DNA of 64,000 nt. Source: Sympetrum striolatum. Taxonomy: Eukaryota > Arthropoda > Insecta > Odonata > Libellulidae. The number at the start of each line of letters is the position of its first letter. The first letter of the stretch is position 1. The notes below the pieces were generated by a model. It worked only from the letters and a program-made list of their open reading frames with translations, was not told where the DNA came from and did not search any database. A program made the translations under genes and the position numbers. Shown here in pieces: positions 1 through 13,300 of this stretch. The stretch is from the NCBI GenBank assembly GCA_947579665.1, contig OX388345.1, positions 71,663,454-71,727,453 on the forward strand, given 5' to 3'.

Positions 1-1379
1 ATCGGTCTCGGAGGAGATGCTGAAGCAGGAGGAGATGGGGAAACAGGTGGGGGAGTGGGAACAGCAGGTGGATGCTGGTGTTGATGATGCACTCTTGCCG
101 CTACTTCTCTATACTGATCCGTGAGAGGCTTACTCGTATCATAAAACTGCATGTCGGAGGACTGCATGGGCACTGTTGGCAACACTGAAGAACCAGAATG
201 TGTAGGACTAGGCAACCCTTCCTCTGCACCACCATTGCTGCTGAATGATCCACCTGACTTTTGGGAAGTGTCCTGATAAAACCCCACTCGAATCGTTCCG
301 TTCACTGGAGCGTATGTGGAAGGTATGGGAAGTGGTGCTGAAGCTGATGGAGAGTGAGAAGGAAGCTCAACCAGACGTGGTGACAGCGCTGGATCCTGCA
401 CATCAGGACTGAAGGCTGACGAAAGGTCCGAAACATTACTGCTTCCAGTGCTTACATGTCTCTGCCTGCCAGAGGTTGAGTGGGGAGTTCCTGATGGAGA
501 TGGTGACAAGGGCTCAGGATCGACTTTCCCTCCTACTGTATCATCTTCTGGTAAGGCCTTCTTTCCCTCCTCCACTACTTTCGGTTCCTCAGTCACTACT
601 GTCTTTTCACTCTCGTCCTGGGAGGTGTTCCCTTTCCCCTCTTCTGGTCCTTTTTTCTTTTGCCCTTGACCTCTTGGTGCTCCAAAAGCCTTAAACCAAG
701 CACTCAGATTGGGTGTTGCTGAGCCCATCTTTTTCCTCACTGGCTTGTCCTCTTCCACTTTCTCTTCCACCACAACCTTCTCCTCTTCTTGTTTCTTTTC
801 TTTCTTTAAGTTTCCTCCCACTGAGGATGTCTTCTCCTCTTCTTCCTCATCCGCCACTTCTTCTGGTTCTTTCTTTGCCCCTTCCCCAAATGCTATGTCA
901 CCTCTCAAAACAGTACCCAGACTTAACTTGGGGGTGGCTTCTCCAGGCTTTTTGGATGGTTCAATCGCAACGTTCCCTGACCCCACAACACCGCCAGACC
1001 CACCACTGCTATCGGCATCTGAATTACTGCGTCCTTGCTTCAACAAATTGCCCTTGCTCTTTCCAGGTTGCAGCCTCTCAATGATGGTTCTCTTTGGGAC
1101 AGATACGCTGCTGGCAGCTCCAGCTCCTTGGCCAGGCTTCCTCTTATCCACTCTCACTCCTTTCTTGTCCATCCCTGGACCAGAATCCTTCCTGCCATGA
1201 TCCTTCTGCTGGAATTCTCCAAATGCTGAATCACCCAACCTTAAACTTTTGCGATATTCAGTCTCGATTCCCTTGCCTACAGAGTCATACTCCTCTGCAC
1301 TCATGAGATGAGAAGGTGAATTACTAGCAGATGAGAACTCAGAGAGGCGTGGAGTCTCATCCAGCCACTTGTTGATATC
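1..1379 (-). other. CECR2: CECR2 C-terminal disordered exon, open to window edge
   Basis: This exon follows acceptor CTACAG at 1385-1380 and stays open in one frame for 459 codons to position 1. It begins [17 protein letters not shown], then has a Ser/Gly/Lys-rich stretch, a Glu/Lys-rich stretch, the compact segment [14 protein letters not shown] (likely a conserved short motif of the insect proteins), and a Ser/Pro-rich tail ending in Pro-rich repeats at the edge. No domain beyond these motifs is visible. The long plus-strand frames here are Ser/Pro-rich antisense shadows of this exon. Confidence 0.85.
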
Positions 1380-4300
1380 CTGTAGGAAAGCAATTTCTTG
1401 ATTAAGTAAAAAGAGTATGATTGAATATGATCAATTAAAATAATACATTTTTTACATACATCAGAAACTTATGTCATGCTAAATTCAAAGTCAAACTCGC
1501 ATATTAGTTAACCTTACTGCCACAAAAATAGCCCCCCATAATTACAATTATTTCCATGAGTGGAGGACAGATGCTGAGGGCTTTTTAAATCATACCCACA
1601 TTACTTAAAGGAAAATAAAAATTTCAAACATGTGATTTAATTTACTATGAAAATCCTCAACACCAATCAAAATGATAACAATTATATAAAGTAAGAAAAA
1701 TTTTTCCTTTCTTTCTTAAATCTCATCAGATATTAGGTGATAGAAAAATCGGTTAGTTGGCAGTAAATAAAGTATCGCACAGTAACCCAGAAAAAGCAGA
1801 GCCAATGAGAAATATTTTAGGTTTCACCTGCTTTGTACATAATTATACTGCTGACTTACATGTAATTGGTATCACCAACTCCATAGCAAAATGTAGTAAA
1901 ACTAGGAACAGCATGTATTATTAATAAATGAGAGTGACCAAATATGATCTAAGCCAAAGTTAATCTGTTCAGAATGGTAAACGGTAACAAGTTTGGACAT
2001 AAAAATACGAATAATATAAATATTATAAGAATGGAATGTTAGTGGAATGAGAAAGAAAGAAAATTTGAGATACAGCTGGTAAAGTGCAAAAGATGCTCTT
2101 ATTTTATTACCTTGGCAACAATTATAAGAAATAATAAGCAAGAAAATTAGATAGATTAGATTAGAAATAGAATGAGATAGAGTTAGATACCAGCCACAAA
2201 TTAACTAAATACCAATCAGAATTGTATTAATTATTAATGAAATCCCTAAACGTGAATAAAGCTAAAGAATGTGCCTTATACACATCACTAAAAAAAACTT
2301 TCATGAGGATTGTGCTTACCTTAAGTGTTTGCTCAGTAGCTTCTGCAAGGGCATCAATTGCTGCCGCATTCCTGACAACCGTTGTCTTCTTTGGCTTACT
2401 TTTGCTCCTCTTCCCACTCGTTGAGGTATCTTTCTTCTTACTCCCACTGGTGTTTCCATCTTCCTCTTCCTCCTCCGTATGAGTTGCACTTTCTGACAAT
2501 GGCTTCTTCTCCTCCACCGGCTCCTCTTCGGTATCAGCCCCTCTCCTTGGCCTCTGCCCCTTCCTCTTCTTCTCATTACCTTCGCTCTCTGACACTTTCT
2601 TTCTCCTCTTCTTGTGGCTGCTATACCTCTCCTCCTCTGCCTCTTCTCGCATATCTTCCTTTTCCTCTTCATCCTTTGATTCCTCCCCTCTGCTCTTCTC
2701 TCCTTTCCCTTTCTTCTCAACCTTCTCCACTTCTTCTTCCTTCCTTTTATCTTCCTCCTTTCTCCTCCTATCTTCCTTCCTATCTTCTCTCTTCTCTTCC
2801 ACTTTCTCTTCCCCCCTCCTCTTATCCCCTCTCCTTTCCCGTCTCTCTTCCTTCTTCTCCACCCTTTCTTCTTTCTCCACCACCTCCTCTTCCTTCTCTT
2901 CTTCCTCCTCTTCCATGCTATCCTCTTCTATCCGCCTTTTTGCCTCGCTCTCCTTCCATGAGTTTGCACCTCTTAGCCGCCTCCTCCTCCTCCTACGCCC
3001 TTCCAATACTTCCTCTTTTGGTGGTTCGTTCTCCTCTTCAGCTTCTTCTTCCTCTGGCTCTTCTTTTATAACGGTGGGCAACGTCACCTCTTCTCCTCCT
3101 ACAGCTCCACCCTTGGCTCCTGGAAGGGCTCCGGGTACTGCTCCTGCAGGAGGGGGAAACTCGATTGGCACGTCCTCGTCTGATGACAGATCTGATTCCA
3201 GATAACGGTCTGCGGCTCTTTGGAAAACTTCCTTCAGGTTCTCCACCATCTCGGTATACTCTGTTAAAGTTGGAAAAGAATTGATTACAAGATCTTTAGC
3301 TTATACATAAAACCTCTATATTGTTAAGTGCATAAACAAGACTGTCTACTATCAGCAATTACCAAATTCCCTGAATTTCTAAAGTCTCTCAGGGGAGACT
3401 TCTGTCTTTTGTCTTCTCAGTCTCTCTGTATTCATACCTACATACTATTAGAATAAATTGTCACTAAATACCAAAAACATTAAGGAATAAATCTAAAAAC
3501 AAAAGGGCTTCATGATAAAACACCTTTACTACACCATAATAAAATTACAAACACGACTAGGTTTCGTAGCCAAGCTACATCTTCAGGTGACATGAGAAAA
3601 AATCAACAACATTATATAGGAACAACGAGGGTAGGAGAAGGAGGGGGGTTGATAGTAAACCAATAGGAAAAAGGAAGGGGGGAAAAAGGTAAGTTTTGGG
3701 AGGTATAAATTGTAGGGGGGGGAGAGGGAACAGGAATTTGGGGGAGTTAGGTTAAGAGATGATGGTTCACACAATGGGTGAAGGGTTTGAAAACAAGAAG
3801 TCATTAAGGATATTATTTTTGGAGGAATTCTGGACTATTTCTAATGTCTCCAATGTGTCCAATTTTGCACTGTGGTCACAAAAATGTAAATATGTCACAT
3901 TAAAATCACTATAATGTCCGTTAAGGAGTAAATGTTTACTAAAATCGGAGACATCTGGTTTTTTATTTTTGAAGGCATGAAAATGTTCTTTCTGTCTCTC
4001 GTTAAAACTCCTGCCAGTTTTGCCAATATAAAATCCTTCACAATCATTACAATCTTGTCTGTACACACCACTTTTGATGGATGGGTTAATTAGGTCTTTA
4101 CAGGATACCAAAAAATCCTTCACTTTAGGGCCTGTTTTAAATGTCCAGGAATAATGTACTGGAAAAAAATCTTTCATGAAAAAAAGTCCCTGCCAATAAA
4201 TTTTACAGAGCACCACTTTCTCTCCGCGATGGGGCTGTCCACTTTGAAAGTATAGTCGAGGGCTATTTTTCTTTTCTTCTTCGTGATAAGGTGGTCGATG

Positions 4301-7300
4301 ATTTCAGAATTGAAACCATTTCTGAAGGCAATTTGTTTAATTTTGAGCTGTAATTTCTGGTTGGTGTTCTTGGAGAGGGGCACGTTCAGCAGCCAATGGA
4401 CCATAGCGTGAAAAGCCAAAAGCTTTTGGGAATGTGGGTGAAAAGAGTCGCTACTGATGGTACAATCCGTGTAACTCGAGTTCCGGAAGATGGAGAAGTT
4501 ATGTTTGCCATTTGAAAGAGATATATTGAGGCCCAGAAAAGAAAGGCTCCCATTATTTTCTACTTTGTGCATAAATTTCAGGTTTATATGGATTGTATTC
4601 AAATATTGCAAAAACAGATGCAAAGTACGTTCAGTTCCATTCCACAAAAAGATCACATCATCCTCCTACCTGTACCAATAACAAATATTCTGTAGACATT
4701 TTGAATTGGAACTAAAAAGATTTTTCTCAAATTGATCCATAAAAATTTCGGCCATGAGAGGGGAAAGAGGGGAACCCATTGCTAACCCTGAGTTTTGTTT
4801 ATAATAAAAAACCTTAAAAAGGAAATAATTTTGATCTAGGCAAGTTTTAAGTAGTCTAATAATGTTCAAACACCAAGAAGGGTCCATAGCAGCATTTTTT
4901 TGGAATTCAGAAGTGATGGTGATGACTTCGTCACAGGGAACACTGGTGAAAAGATTCTTTACATTAAAAGACACCAAGAACACCTTTTTCCAGATACAGA
5001 GCAGTTGAATTTTCTTTAATCATATAATAAATCATAATAAATCAAATAAATAAGGAATAAATCTGCCTAATGCACACTTCGCTTCCGAAGGAAGCATCTT
5101 CTTTCAATGACTTCACCTCTTGCCTCTGAAGATGCTAATGCCCATCAGGCAGATTCATTAATTGACGGTTTTGGCATGTAGTGACAATTTTTTCTATTTG
5201 CCATCAGCGGTATACCTTTACTACATTCAAGTGTATTTTTGGCTAAATGTTAGTCCTGTGGTAAAAATTTCAAACTCAAGGTCCTAAAAATTATGAAAAG
5301 TTCCTAAATTGCCACAAAAATGTTGCTTTATTCCAAAACTATTAACACTTAATTCTCAATGAGCACAATGCCTGACATCCAGTAAGAAAGTCCACGTTCA
5401 AATTGAGAAGTCAACTTATGACTGAAACCCTTCCAGTCAAAACACATTTGCTATCCCTTACAAACTGTCAATACATGTGATCCTAAACCAATGCTGTGTA
5501 TTAAGAATGCTGCCTGTATATTAAGTAGAAAAAAGCACAACTAAATGTTATAAGCTCATAAATGGGTTTAACCTTTTAACACTAACTGAAATTTTTCTTC
5601 TAATCTGGGTATCTTACTAAAGAAAATGCCTATAAAAAGAACCATGGGAAGGTCTTTCGATAAACACGTATTTTTCACGTCACACATCAAATTCTATGAA
5701 TTTCCCCATTTTCCAGAACAAAATTCCCTCAGTATTTCAAGATTTACTGGTTTTTAAGGTTAGCAGACACCCAACTAATCACACCCTGGCGAGCAAATGA
5801 ATGATTCGCTTAACCCTTTTGCTACGGCGAGCGTGCCAGCACACTTTCTGGTTCCTTACCAAGGGACAGAGAGCGTGCCAGGAGGCACTGGTCCATTAGT
5901 TTTAAATGAGTGGGGGAAAGTTACCGATACTAGGAAAGGTGGTTTCCTTTAGTCTGCCATTAACCAGGAAGGAATACATTCTCATACATATGGGTTATAT
6001 CATTTTAAATGCATGAAGATCACCAATATGGCCGCCATAGTGAACAGGTTAACAGCATTTGGAAATAGAGAGGAACACAACCAGCAAATAAAACATTTCA
6101 TGCTATAATAATAATAGTATTATGCTATCTGGAATACTAGTGAAAAAAGAGACCATAATTTTATTATATGGTTACAGAGAATGTACATGCAATATTGAGG
6201 GAATCTCCATAGTTAAGGGTTTGAAATTTCTATAGCTATGATAGAAATAAGGCTAATAGAAACTTGACTATACACTTTTGTACAAAATGAAATAGAGACA
6301 ACCAACACAATGAATAATGAGCAACTATTCCACTAGAATCATTTAAAATAAACGAAATTGAACTAATTAAAGAGAAATAAGGCAGAAAATCACTGCTATG
6401 AAACTAAATATTATGCTTTAAAATTGACATGAAATTGAGTATGAAACTGCCAATTTTTAAGGACCTATCATAGGAATAACTGGCTAAAAGCACATTGTTA
6501 TATATTTAAGGTATAATAATACTATACTATCACTCACCATTGTCAGATCCATTATATTTTCGACAATTCTCCACAATCAGCATGAAGTCTGACCTGAACT
6601 GTGAGAAAGTAAGGTAATCCCCAGCTTCCAATTTCTCTTCCATTCTTCTTAGGTGCATTGGCTTCCTCACAACGTTATAGTAACGAGGAGCCCACTTCTC
6701 ATCAACAGGATCAGCAAATGGCCAAGCGTCTTCATGAGATTTTACGCGCTCGAGAATTTTGTGCAGACCTGTCTGCAAGTCCTCATCGGACTGGCGGAAC
6801 CTACTGTGAGTGCAAAATTCTTCACTGTATTAAAATGAAAAATCGATCATGAGATCCAGTTAGTTCTTTGGAAAGATTTGATAATGAACATAAAATCAAA
6901 AATTAGGAAGGACAAATGCCATGGTCATTTATTTAGAGAGAAAATTAAACATGCAAAATATGTACATAATTGTCCGAAAGTCAAGGACCAAAAAACCACC
7001 AGAAAATTCAACGGTTTATATGGTAACATCAACATATACCAAACATACACACAGAAACATATTTGAGCTTATATGAATCAATAACTTGCAAAATAACAAC
7101 GTCATCCAATGCTATGGATGTAAGAATCCTTTTTTCATCAAAATATAGGTAAAAATGAAACATACATTAGGCAATCCTTCATGGACAAAATAAATAATGG
7201 TAAACATAGTCTACAATTTCCTAAGAATCTCTTTATTCCTAATCATTCAAATTCTGTACAACCTTCCTAAACTGCCACTAAAATAAAAATTAATCATTTC

Positions 7301-10300
7301 CATTTCAATTGATTATCCCTTTCATATAATATTTTAAGCAACCAAAAAGGATTTAACACACATAAAAGCATAACAACGTAAGTGCATACACGTTACTATG
7401 TAGCGAAAGTTATCCTGAAATTATGATTATATCAATAATTAAGTTTATAATTTCAATTCAATTCTGAAGATGGAAAACATGATCATTTTAAGGAATTCTA
7501 TTATAATCATTTAATTCCTGATTACCTTATTAAGCATTTCCATAAGTGTAATGAAAATCTTGTACCTAAATCTTATCTTAACCTAATTATAGCAATGACT
7601 GGAGCAACCTATTCTCCTCATCGTGACCCTCTTGATTTTTGTTGCATTACCAGATAGCTAATATATAAGCAACTGCTAGACAAAAGAGGAGGACCTTACC
7701 AAAATGAAAAATAAAACAAGAAAGTCCAAACAGAAATGGTAATAAGAAACAAGCTATTTCCATGAGATACTTCTGGGACTGTTGGGATGAAAATTAATGT
7801 AAAACTAAATTAATGAGGTTTACTAAGGAACAGAAAGCTAAGTTAATTTTTAGGATGGATAAACACTAGAGGTGGTGGATAAATTCCTTTACTAGGGTAG
7901 TGCTCTTTCTTAGGAAGGAAGATGCAAAGATGACGTTCCTAAAAGATAACCTTGGCCAAGGAAGTTTTCATGAAGCAAAGGGGATAGACTAGAGGTCTTG
8001 ATAAAGGTATCACAAAGATATTTGTAAATTCCTTGGTCTTGAGTGTTTTGCAATATGGATGTGAAATGTGGATCTTAAGATGATGTCAAACGGTTGGAGT
8101 CCTTGGCGATGAGGGTGTGGCATAGGATGGATAAAGTGAGTTGAGTTGAAGGGTGAACAAACAGAGGTTCATGAGATGGTTGGGGAGGAAAGGGCTTTAA
8201 TTCAAGTAATTAGAATTGACAGAGGAAATGCGCGAGTCAAATATTAAGAGGAGAGGGACTACAGAAGAAGATAATTGAGGGTAGAATACAAGGGAAAAAA
8301 GAGCTAGCTAAAACAAAGGCAGAAGATGTTAGATGACATAAAGGGCGGGGCAAGGTACCAAGAAATACCAGAAAAGGGATTTATAAGGCACATGAACCTA
8401 CCGAGAGGTAGAAAACTCATGTACTTACACTTGAGATGTTTTCAACTTCCTCCTGGATGTCTGAATGATAATGGGACCTGTAGCAGATGATAACGAGTTG
8501 TTAGTTTGCCTTCCAACTGGAAGGCCATCCTTTGTTGTCTCATTTCTGTTCCCACTCCCAGAACCTCTACTACGGCCCCTGTGTTTCTCTTTCCTTTTGA
8601 CCCTTGGACTTTTCCGCCTCTTCCTTTCACAAGCATCCTCGACACTGCTCTCACTACTGCTTTCCTCTCTTATCTGTGACCCTATAACGATCCTCTCCCC
8701 TTCCACTTTAGACAGGCTTCTTAAGAAGGCACGTGTCATTCTTTCTTCTCTCGCCAAATAGCATTGGAATAGCCTATGTAAACGAAATTTAATTTAGTCT
8801 AAACAATTTATATTCACCAGAGCTATTGCTACACAAACAAAATTAATAGAAAGAGGAAATCAATTTAATTTAATTAACGATCCAGATTTTACTTCCAACT
8901 ACAGTTTATTAGGCCAAGTGGCCACCGAATGCAAAGCCAAGCGTAGTTATGCACTAAGTTAAACACGCAGATCGCGGCAAATTGAACCTAATACTTTTTA
9001 TTTCACATATGGCCACCAGAGATGATGCAAAGTGGAGCTAAGAGTTGCGACATTGCTCAGCTGTTTCGGAACGGCCATGGTTTGTTCTGAAGTGGAGACA
9101 GCTTCCCCCTCCACCACCATTTCACTCATTTGCAGTGGTGCTACATAGATTAGGCTACTCTTCCAGTTTCCAACCCTCAGAGACTTAACTTAGCTCACTT
9201 CAGCACCACTTTGCATTTGGTAGCGACCTAGCCTATAAGTTTACCATCACAGCTAAGAAGGTGGAACAAGAGAAAGTCCTTCAGGGCACAGGGAGGGGGA
9301 CCAATCAAAGGTGAGTAGATTAAAGCAACTTATCTATAGATTCGAAGATGTTTGATTTCTCCCCAAAATTCTAGAAACTAAATTTACTCACAATTTAGCA
9401 AAAAAGAAAAGTAAGATATTACACATGACAATGAAGATATGAGAGAGTGATAACTTATGTAAATCTGCAGAGATATTAGTTAACAGATAAGTCATTTTAA
9501 TCTACTTACTTTTACTTGGTTGCTATACTTGGCTCCTAAGAGACTTGATTTTTCTTGCTCTGCCCTTTAGCCATGACAACAATTTAAATAGACAATAATG
9601 TCAGAGGGGAATAAACAGTTAGCATCTAAAGTTCATGATTTTGGATAACAAATAATTATTAAGTATAAAACAAACGGGAAATTAATATTTATAATCAAAT
9701 GGCATCTTAAAACTTTTATAATAATAACAATATGTTATCATAACTTAAATTATCAGATAATCATAGATAATGAAATATATTAGACAAAATATTTGGAAAC
9801 CATTATCATGGCTCTCGGAGAAAATTTAATAGTTAATTCAGCAGTAGGACTTCTTCATAAATTTTGAACATCCAATTTTTTGGATATCTAGTGAGGGACA
9901 AGAACTTCCCCAGAAACTGAAAGTGTTTGACCAGATTTAAACATACAAGCACTTCCTCAACTCTTTTGAATGATGTCCATACTGCAAGAAAAGCACTTCC
10001 AAAATCTGATTGTAAAATTTGTAAACATGTTATTCCTAGGTTTCTGCTGATTTTTCTTTCATATTGCAACCCAATTCTGATACTGAGTTTCTACTTAACG
10101 GTCATATGTTTCAAGTGCTGTCACTACACATTTATTATGGCAAAAAGTCTTTGTTCGAAAGGAAAGAACAAATTATGCATGAGATTCATACCAAGTTTAG
10201 GGAATCCAACTATTGTCACAATACTATAATGCTTTTATACGTAGTGTCAAATGTCAAAAACAATAAATTATACTTAGCGAATATTGATAAAAAATAATAT

Positions 10301-13300
10301 CACAAAAGCCTTCAAAACTTCCTAAGCATAAAGAGAAAGATGATCTACGCTAACGGTAGGGGCACTCGTTGACTTGCTCACTTCTAACTTCCTTCCTGTT
10401 ATGCGGATAGCATCCTAAGTGGTAATTTTTTTTGGATCTAGTGGCACTATATCAGTTGATAGCCTTGATACTATTTTTACCAAATAAATGACAGTGTAAT
10501 AATTGAGGATTGTTCAAAATTAATGGATTAGACTAGAGAGATCATACCTTTCTTTCTCTTCGTCATCAATGACTTTGCTTTCCTCCTCTTTACTCTCATC
10601 CAAATCTTCCTCCTCGTCCTTTTCTGAAACTGCAGTCTTTTCATTGAACATTTCTTCCAAGCTGTCTTCGTTTATTTTGGCCAATGCATTTCTACCGCTC
10701 CGCTCTTCCTCTTCCATCATAGCAGCCTCCCTCTGCTGTTGTTTCCTTAGTTTCTCAATCCTGCCAGATGTTCTTCTGGGTTGGCTCTCTTGCATCCTTT
10801 TCCTAGATGAGATCAAACATATGTAACCCAAAAAATTTAACAATGCAGAAACAAAAGACATTTTCCCAATATTCATTCGTATATATGCTGCAGATAGAAT
10901 ATCGTGAATAACTTTGTCTATGAACAGCATAATTCAAATCCCAATCCTTCACAGCAGATGTTAGACACCTTCCAAAATATTCCAAAAATTACATCACTAC
11001 CCACAGACAAAATTCAAACACCACAACACTACAAGACCTAATTTACAGACATCTCCCCAACCTAAACGTGTAATCAACATATATCCTCTAATCAAAAAAC
11101 TACACTTCACAGTTTACAATGTTACTTTTGGACCAAATTGTCTCTTCATCATTTTAACATCAGCTACAAAGAATTGGTCTTAAAAACTCAAAACAGCTGT
11201 AGTTGAAACTATGCCACTTTGGATCTTTCTACGACTATACACTACTTGCCACCTTTCAGGGTGTGGCAGGAGGAGCATGCTCCATGGCTCTACTTCTCTA
11301 ATTACGGTATTTACTTGAAGAAAAAAAAAGTGCCATCGAATGTAATGCGCAACTCGAAATTCGAATTTCAGAAGTAGAAAAATCATTTGCCTGCAAATCT
11401 AACGAGAAACTTAAGACATGCGGCCATGCCATTTGCAGCAGTTTATATGTGTAAAGTAAATATTTATACAGTGCTATATATGTATACTTATAAGGATGTA
11501 CACTATACGAAATACTGGTATCATTACTGGATGATTAGTTATGAATGATTTATAAAGGAAGAAAAATGCATAATATAAGGAATTAATACAAAAGACTCGA
11601 CTTGGTCTGTCAATCTTACCTTTGGAGTCTTTCCTTTTCAGCAAACAGTCTTGGTATCTCTGGCAAAAAGTCTTCAGCCAATGTACGGTGAAGGGCTCTC
11701 TCTGGTGGCGAATTTGACCCATGTAGTCGTTCTGTCAATGCCTCCCAGTCACTCTCAGAAAAACAAACCACCTATAATCAAAGAAATTGCCAAATTAGAC
11801 CTTTACAAACTATTTTTTCTATCTGCAGCTAAGATACCATTAGGCAGAATAAAACCTAAAAAATAGATTGACAAAAGACTATCAATCTGCCAAGGACAGG
11901 ACAAATTAGTAATAGACATTATGAATAAAATACTCATAAATTAAGCAAGATAAATGCTCATACTTTAATATTATTTATTTATTTAATATACCCCACAAAC
12001 ATCCATTTTCTGTACTCTTACAGTGGTAGGTATTAACAACAACAATCACACAAGACCATTCCCTAATCAGAAAAATCTGACTAGCCAGGATTTGACCCCA
12101 GAACCATGGAGTTGGCCGATACCGTGCAAGCACGCTAACCACTCGGCCACCACGGCCAGTGTCCTTAGGAAAATTTATGTCCTTAGGAAAACATTTCATA
12201 CTCCTTACTCCCCCTTAAAATATTTTTGCACCAAATATTCTGTACTGCAACAAGTATAGTGCTAGTGGTAACACTAACTTGTTTATCTTACTTCTGGTAA
12301 CTGGATTGAAGATTCTATCCACCAATACTCCATAATTATGGATAATTATAATCATAAAAAGTGTCAACCACTAATCTGCCTTAGAAGTTCCCAAACTCCC
12401 CAAAGCCATCTTTGACAGCATTTTGTACCTTTAATGCTATCAGAAAAAACAGTTCTCACACTGGTCCTTCTGCCCCTGGAGATGATAGCATTGGGTTATT
12501 ACTAGAAGGTAGTTAATCCATGTATTTCTGTTGTTTTCAGAACTGGTGGCAACATAGGTACAGACTGCTGACAAAGACGGCGTAAGAGAGTATTTAAACT
12601 ACTGCTCATAGACAGCCGTATTCTAATTTCTTTCCTTAGTACTCACCTGCCATTTCACGCCAGCCCCTGTTCTGGATTTGTAGAGGGCTTCATCATTGTC
12701 CAAATCACTCGCTGCCTCATCCTCCTCCTCTTCTTCCTCATCTTCTGATGCAGCTGCCCCTTTCTTTTTCTTTCTTCGGGTTCTCTTTCTTTTGTCATCG
12801 CGGATCTTGCGTTTCCTCTCTTGAGTACTTTTCTTCTGCAAAATATATATATGTATAGCATTCACATACATGAAAGCCATCAGGTAAGCTAGCTTGAAGT
12901 GATATTGCTTGCAGATCACACAAACAGATACAGCTTCTTAAGAGTTATATGAAGAATTATTGGTAAGGAGAGTAGATAGACTCTTCTTACTAGCTTCTTT
13001 ATTAGCTAACACTTAAAAGGTTTTAGTCAGTATAAGAAAACATGTCATTAGATGCATAATATAAAAATATTAATAATAATAATAATAATAATATAATAAT
13101 ATTTTTATTTCGCTTTCCTATATAATGCATTCTTAAATATATTTAAACAAAAGCCAAAAAGGGAAATTTAGGCAACCCAGAAGGTAATTCTTTTAATAGG
13201 GATTGACATCACTTTAAATAGAAATTGACAGCATACATGTATAAATAAACAAATTTTTTATGTAAAACTCTTTGAGGTTACAATATAAACAAAGTATAGT

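Larger units (their letters stand above)
3200..6803 (-). other. CECR2: Bromodomain of the CECR2-like protein (split over two exons)
   Basis: Exon 6803-6538 and the start of exon 3260-2320 together encode one bromodomain. Visible landmarks are the first helix ([19 protein letters not shown]), the WPF shelf as AWPFADPVD, the ZA-loop tyrosines ([10 protein letters not shown]), [13 protein letters not shown], and the acetyl-lysine-anchoring asparagine in [11 protein letters not shown]. The last helix ([16 protein letters not shown]) comes from the next exon; its first codon is split G+AG across the intron. All residues expected for acetyl-lysine binding are present, so the domain looks functional. 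The 3.3 kb intron inside it holds the Penelope-like relic and two MITEs. Confidence 0.92.

Noticed and set aside
448..1306. Long plus-strand frames rich in Ser/Pro/Leu
   Set aside because: They are antisense to the CECR2 C-terminal exon, whose minus-strand frame has splice sites, correct phase and homology.
2237..3205. Plus-strand Ser/Leu/Pro-rich frames up to 229 codons
   Set aside because: Shadow of the Lys/Glu-rich minus-strand exon; GAA/GAG runs on one strand read as TTC/CTC/TCC on the other.
4490..4681. Plus-strand frame over the Penelope-like element
   Set aside because: Antisense of the reverse-transcriptase frame.
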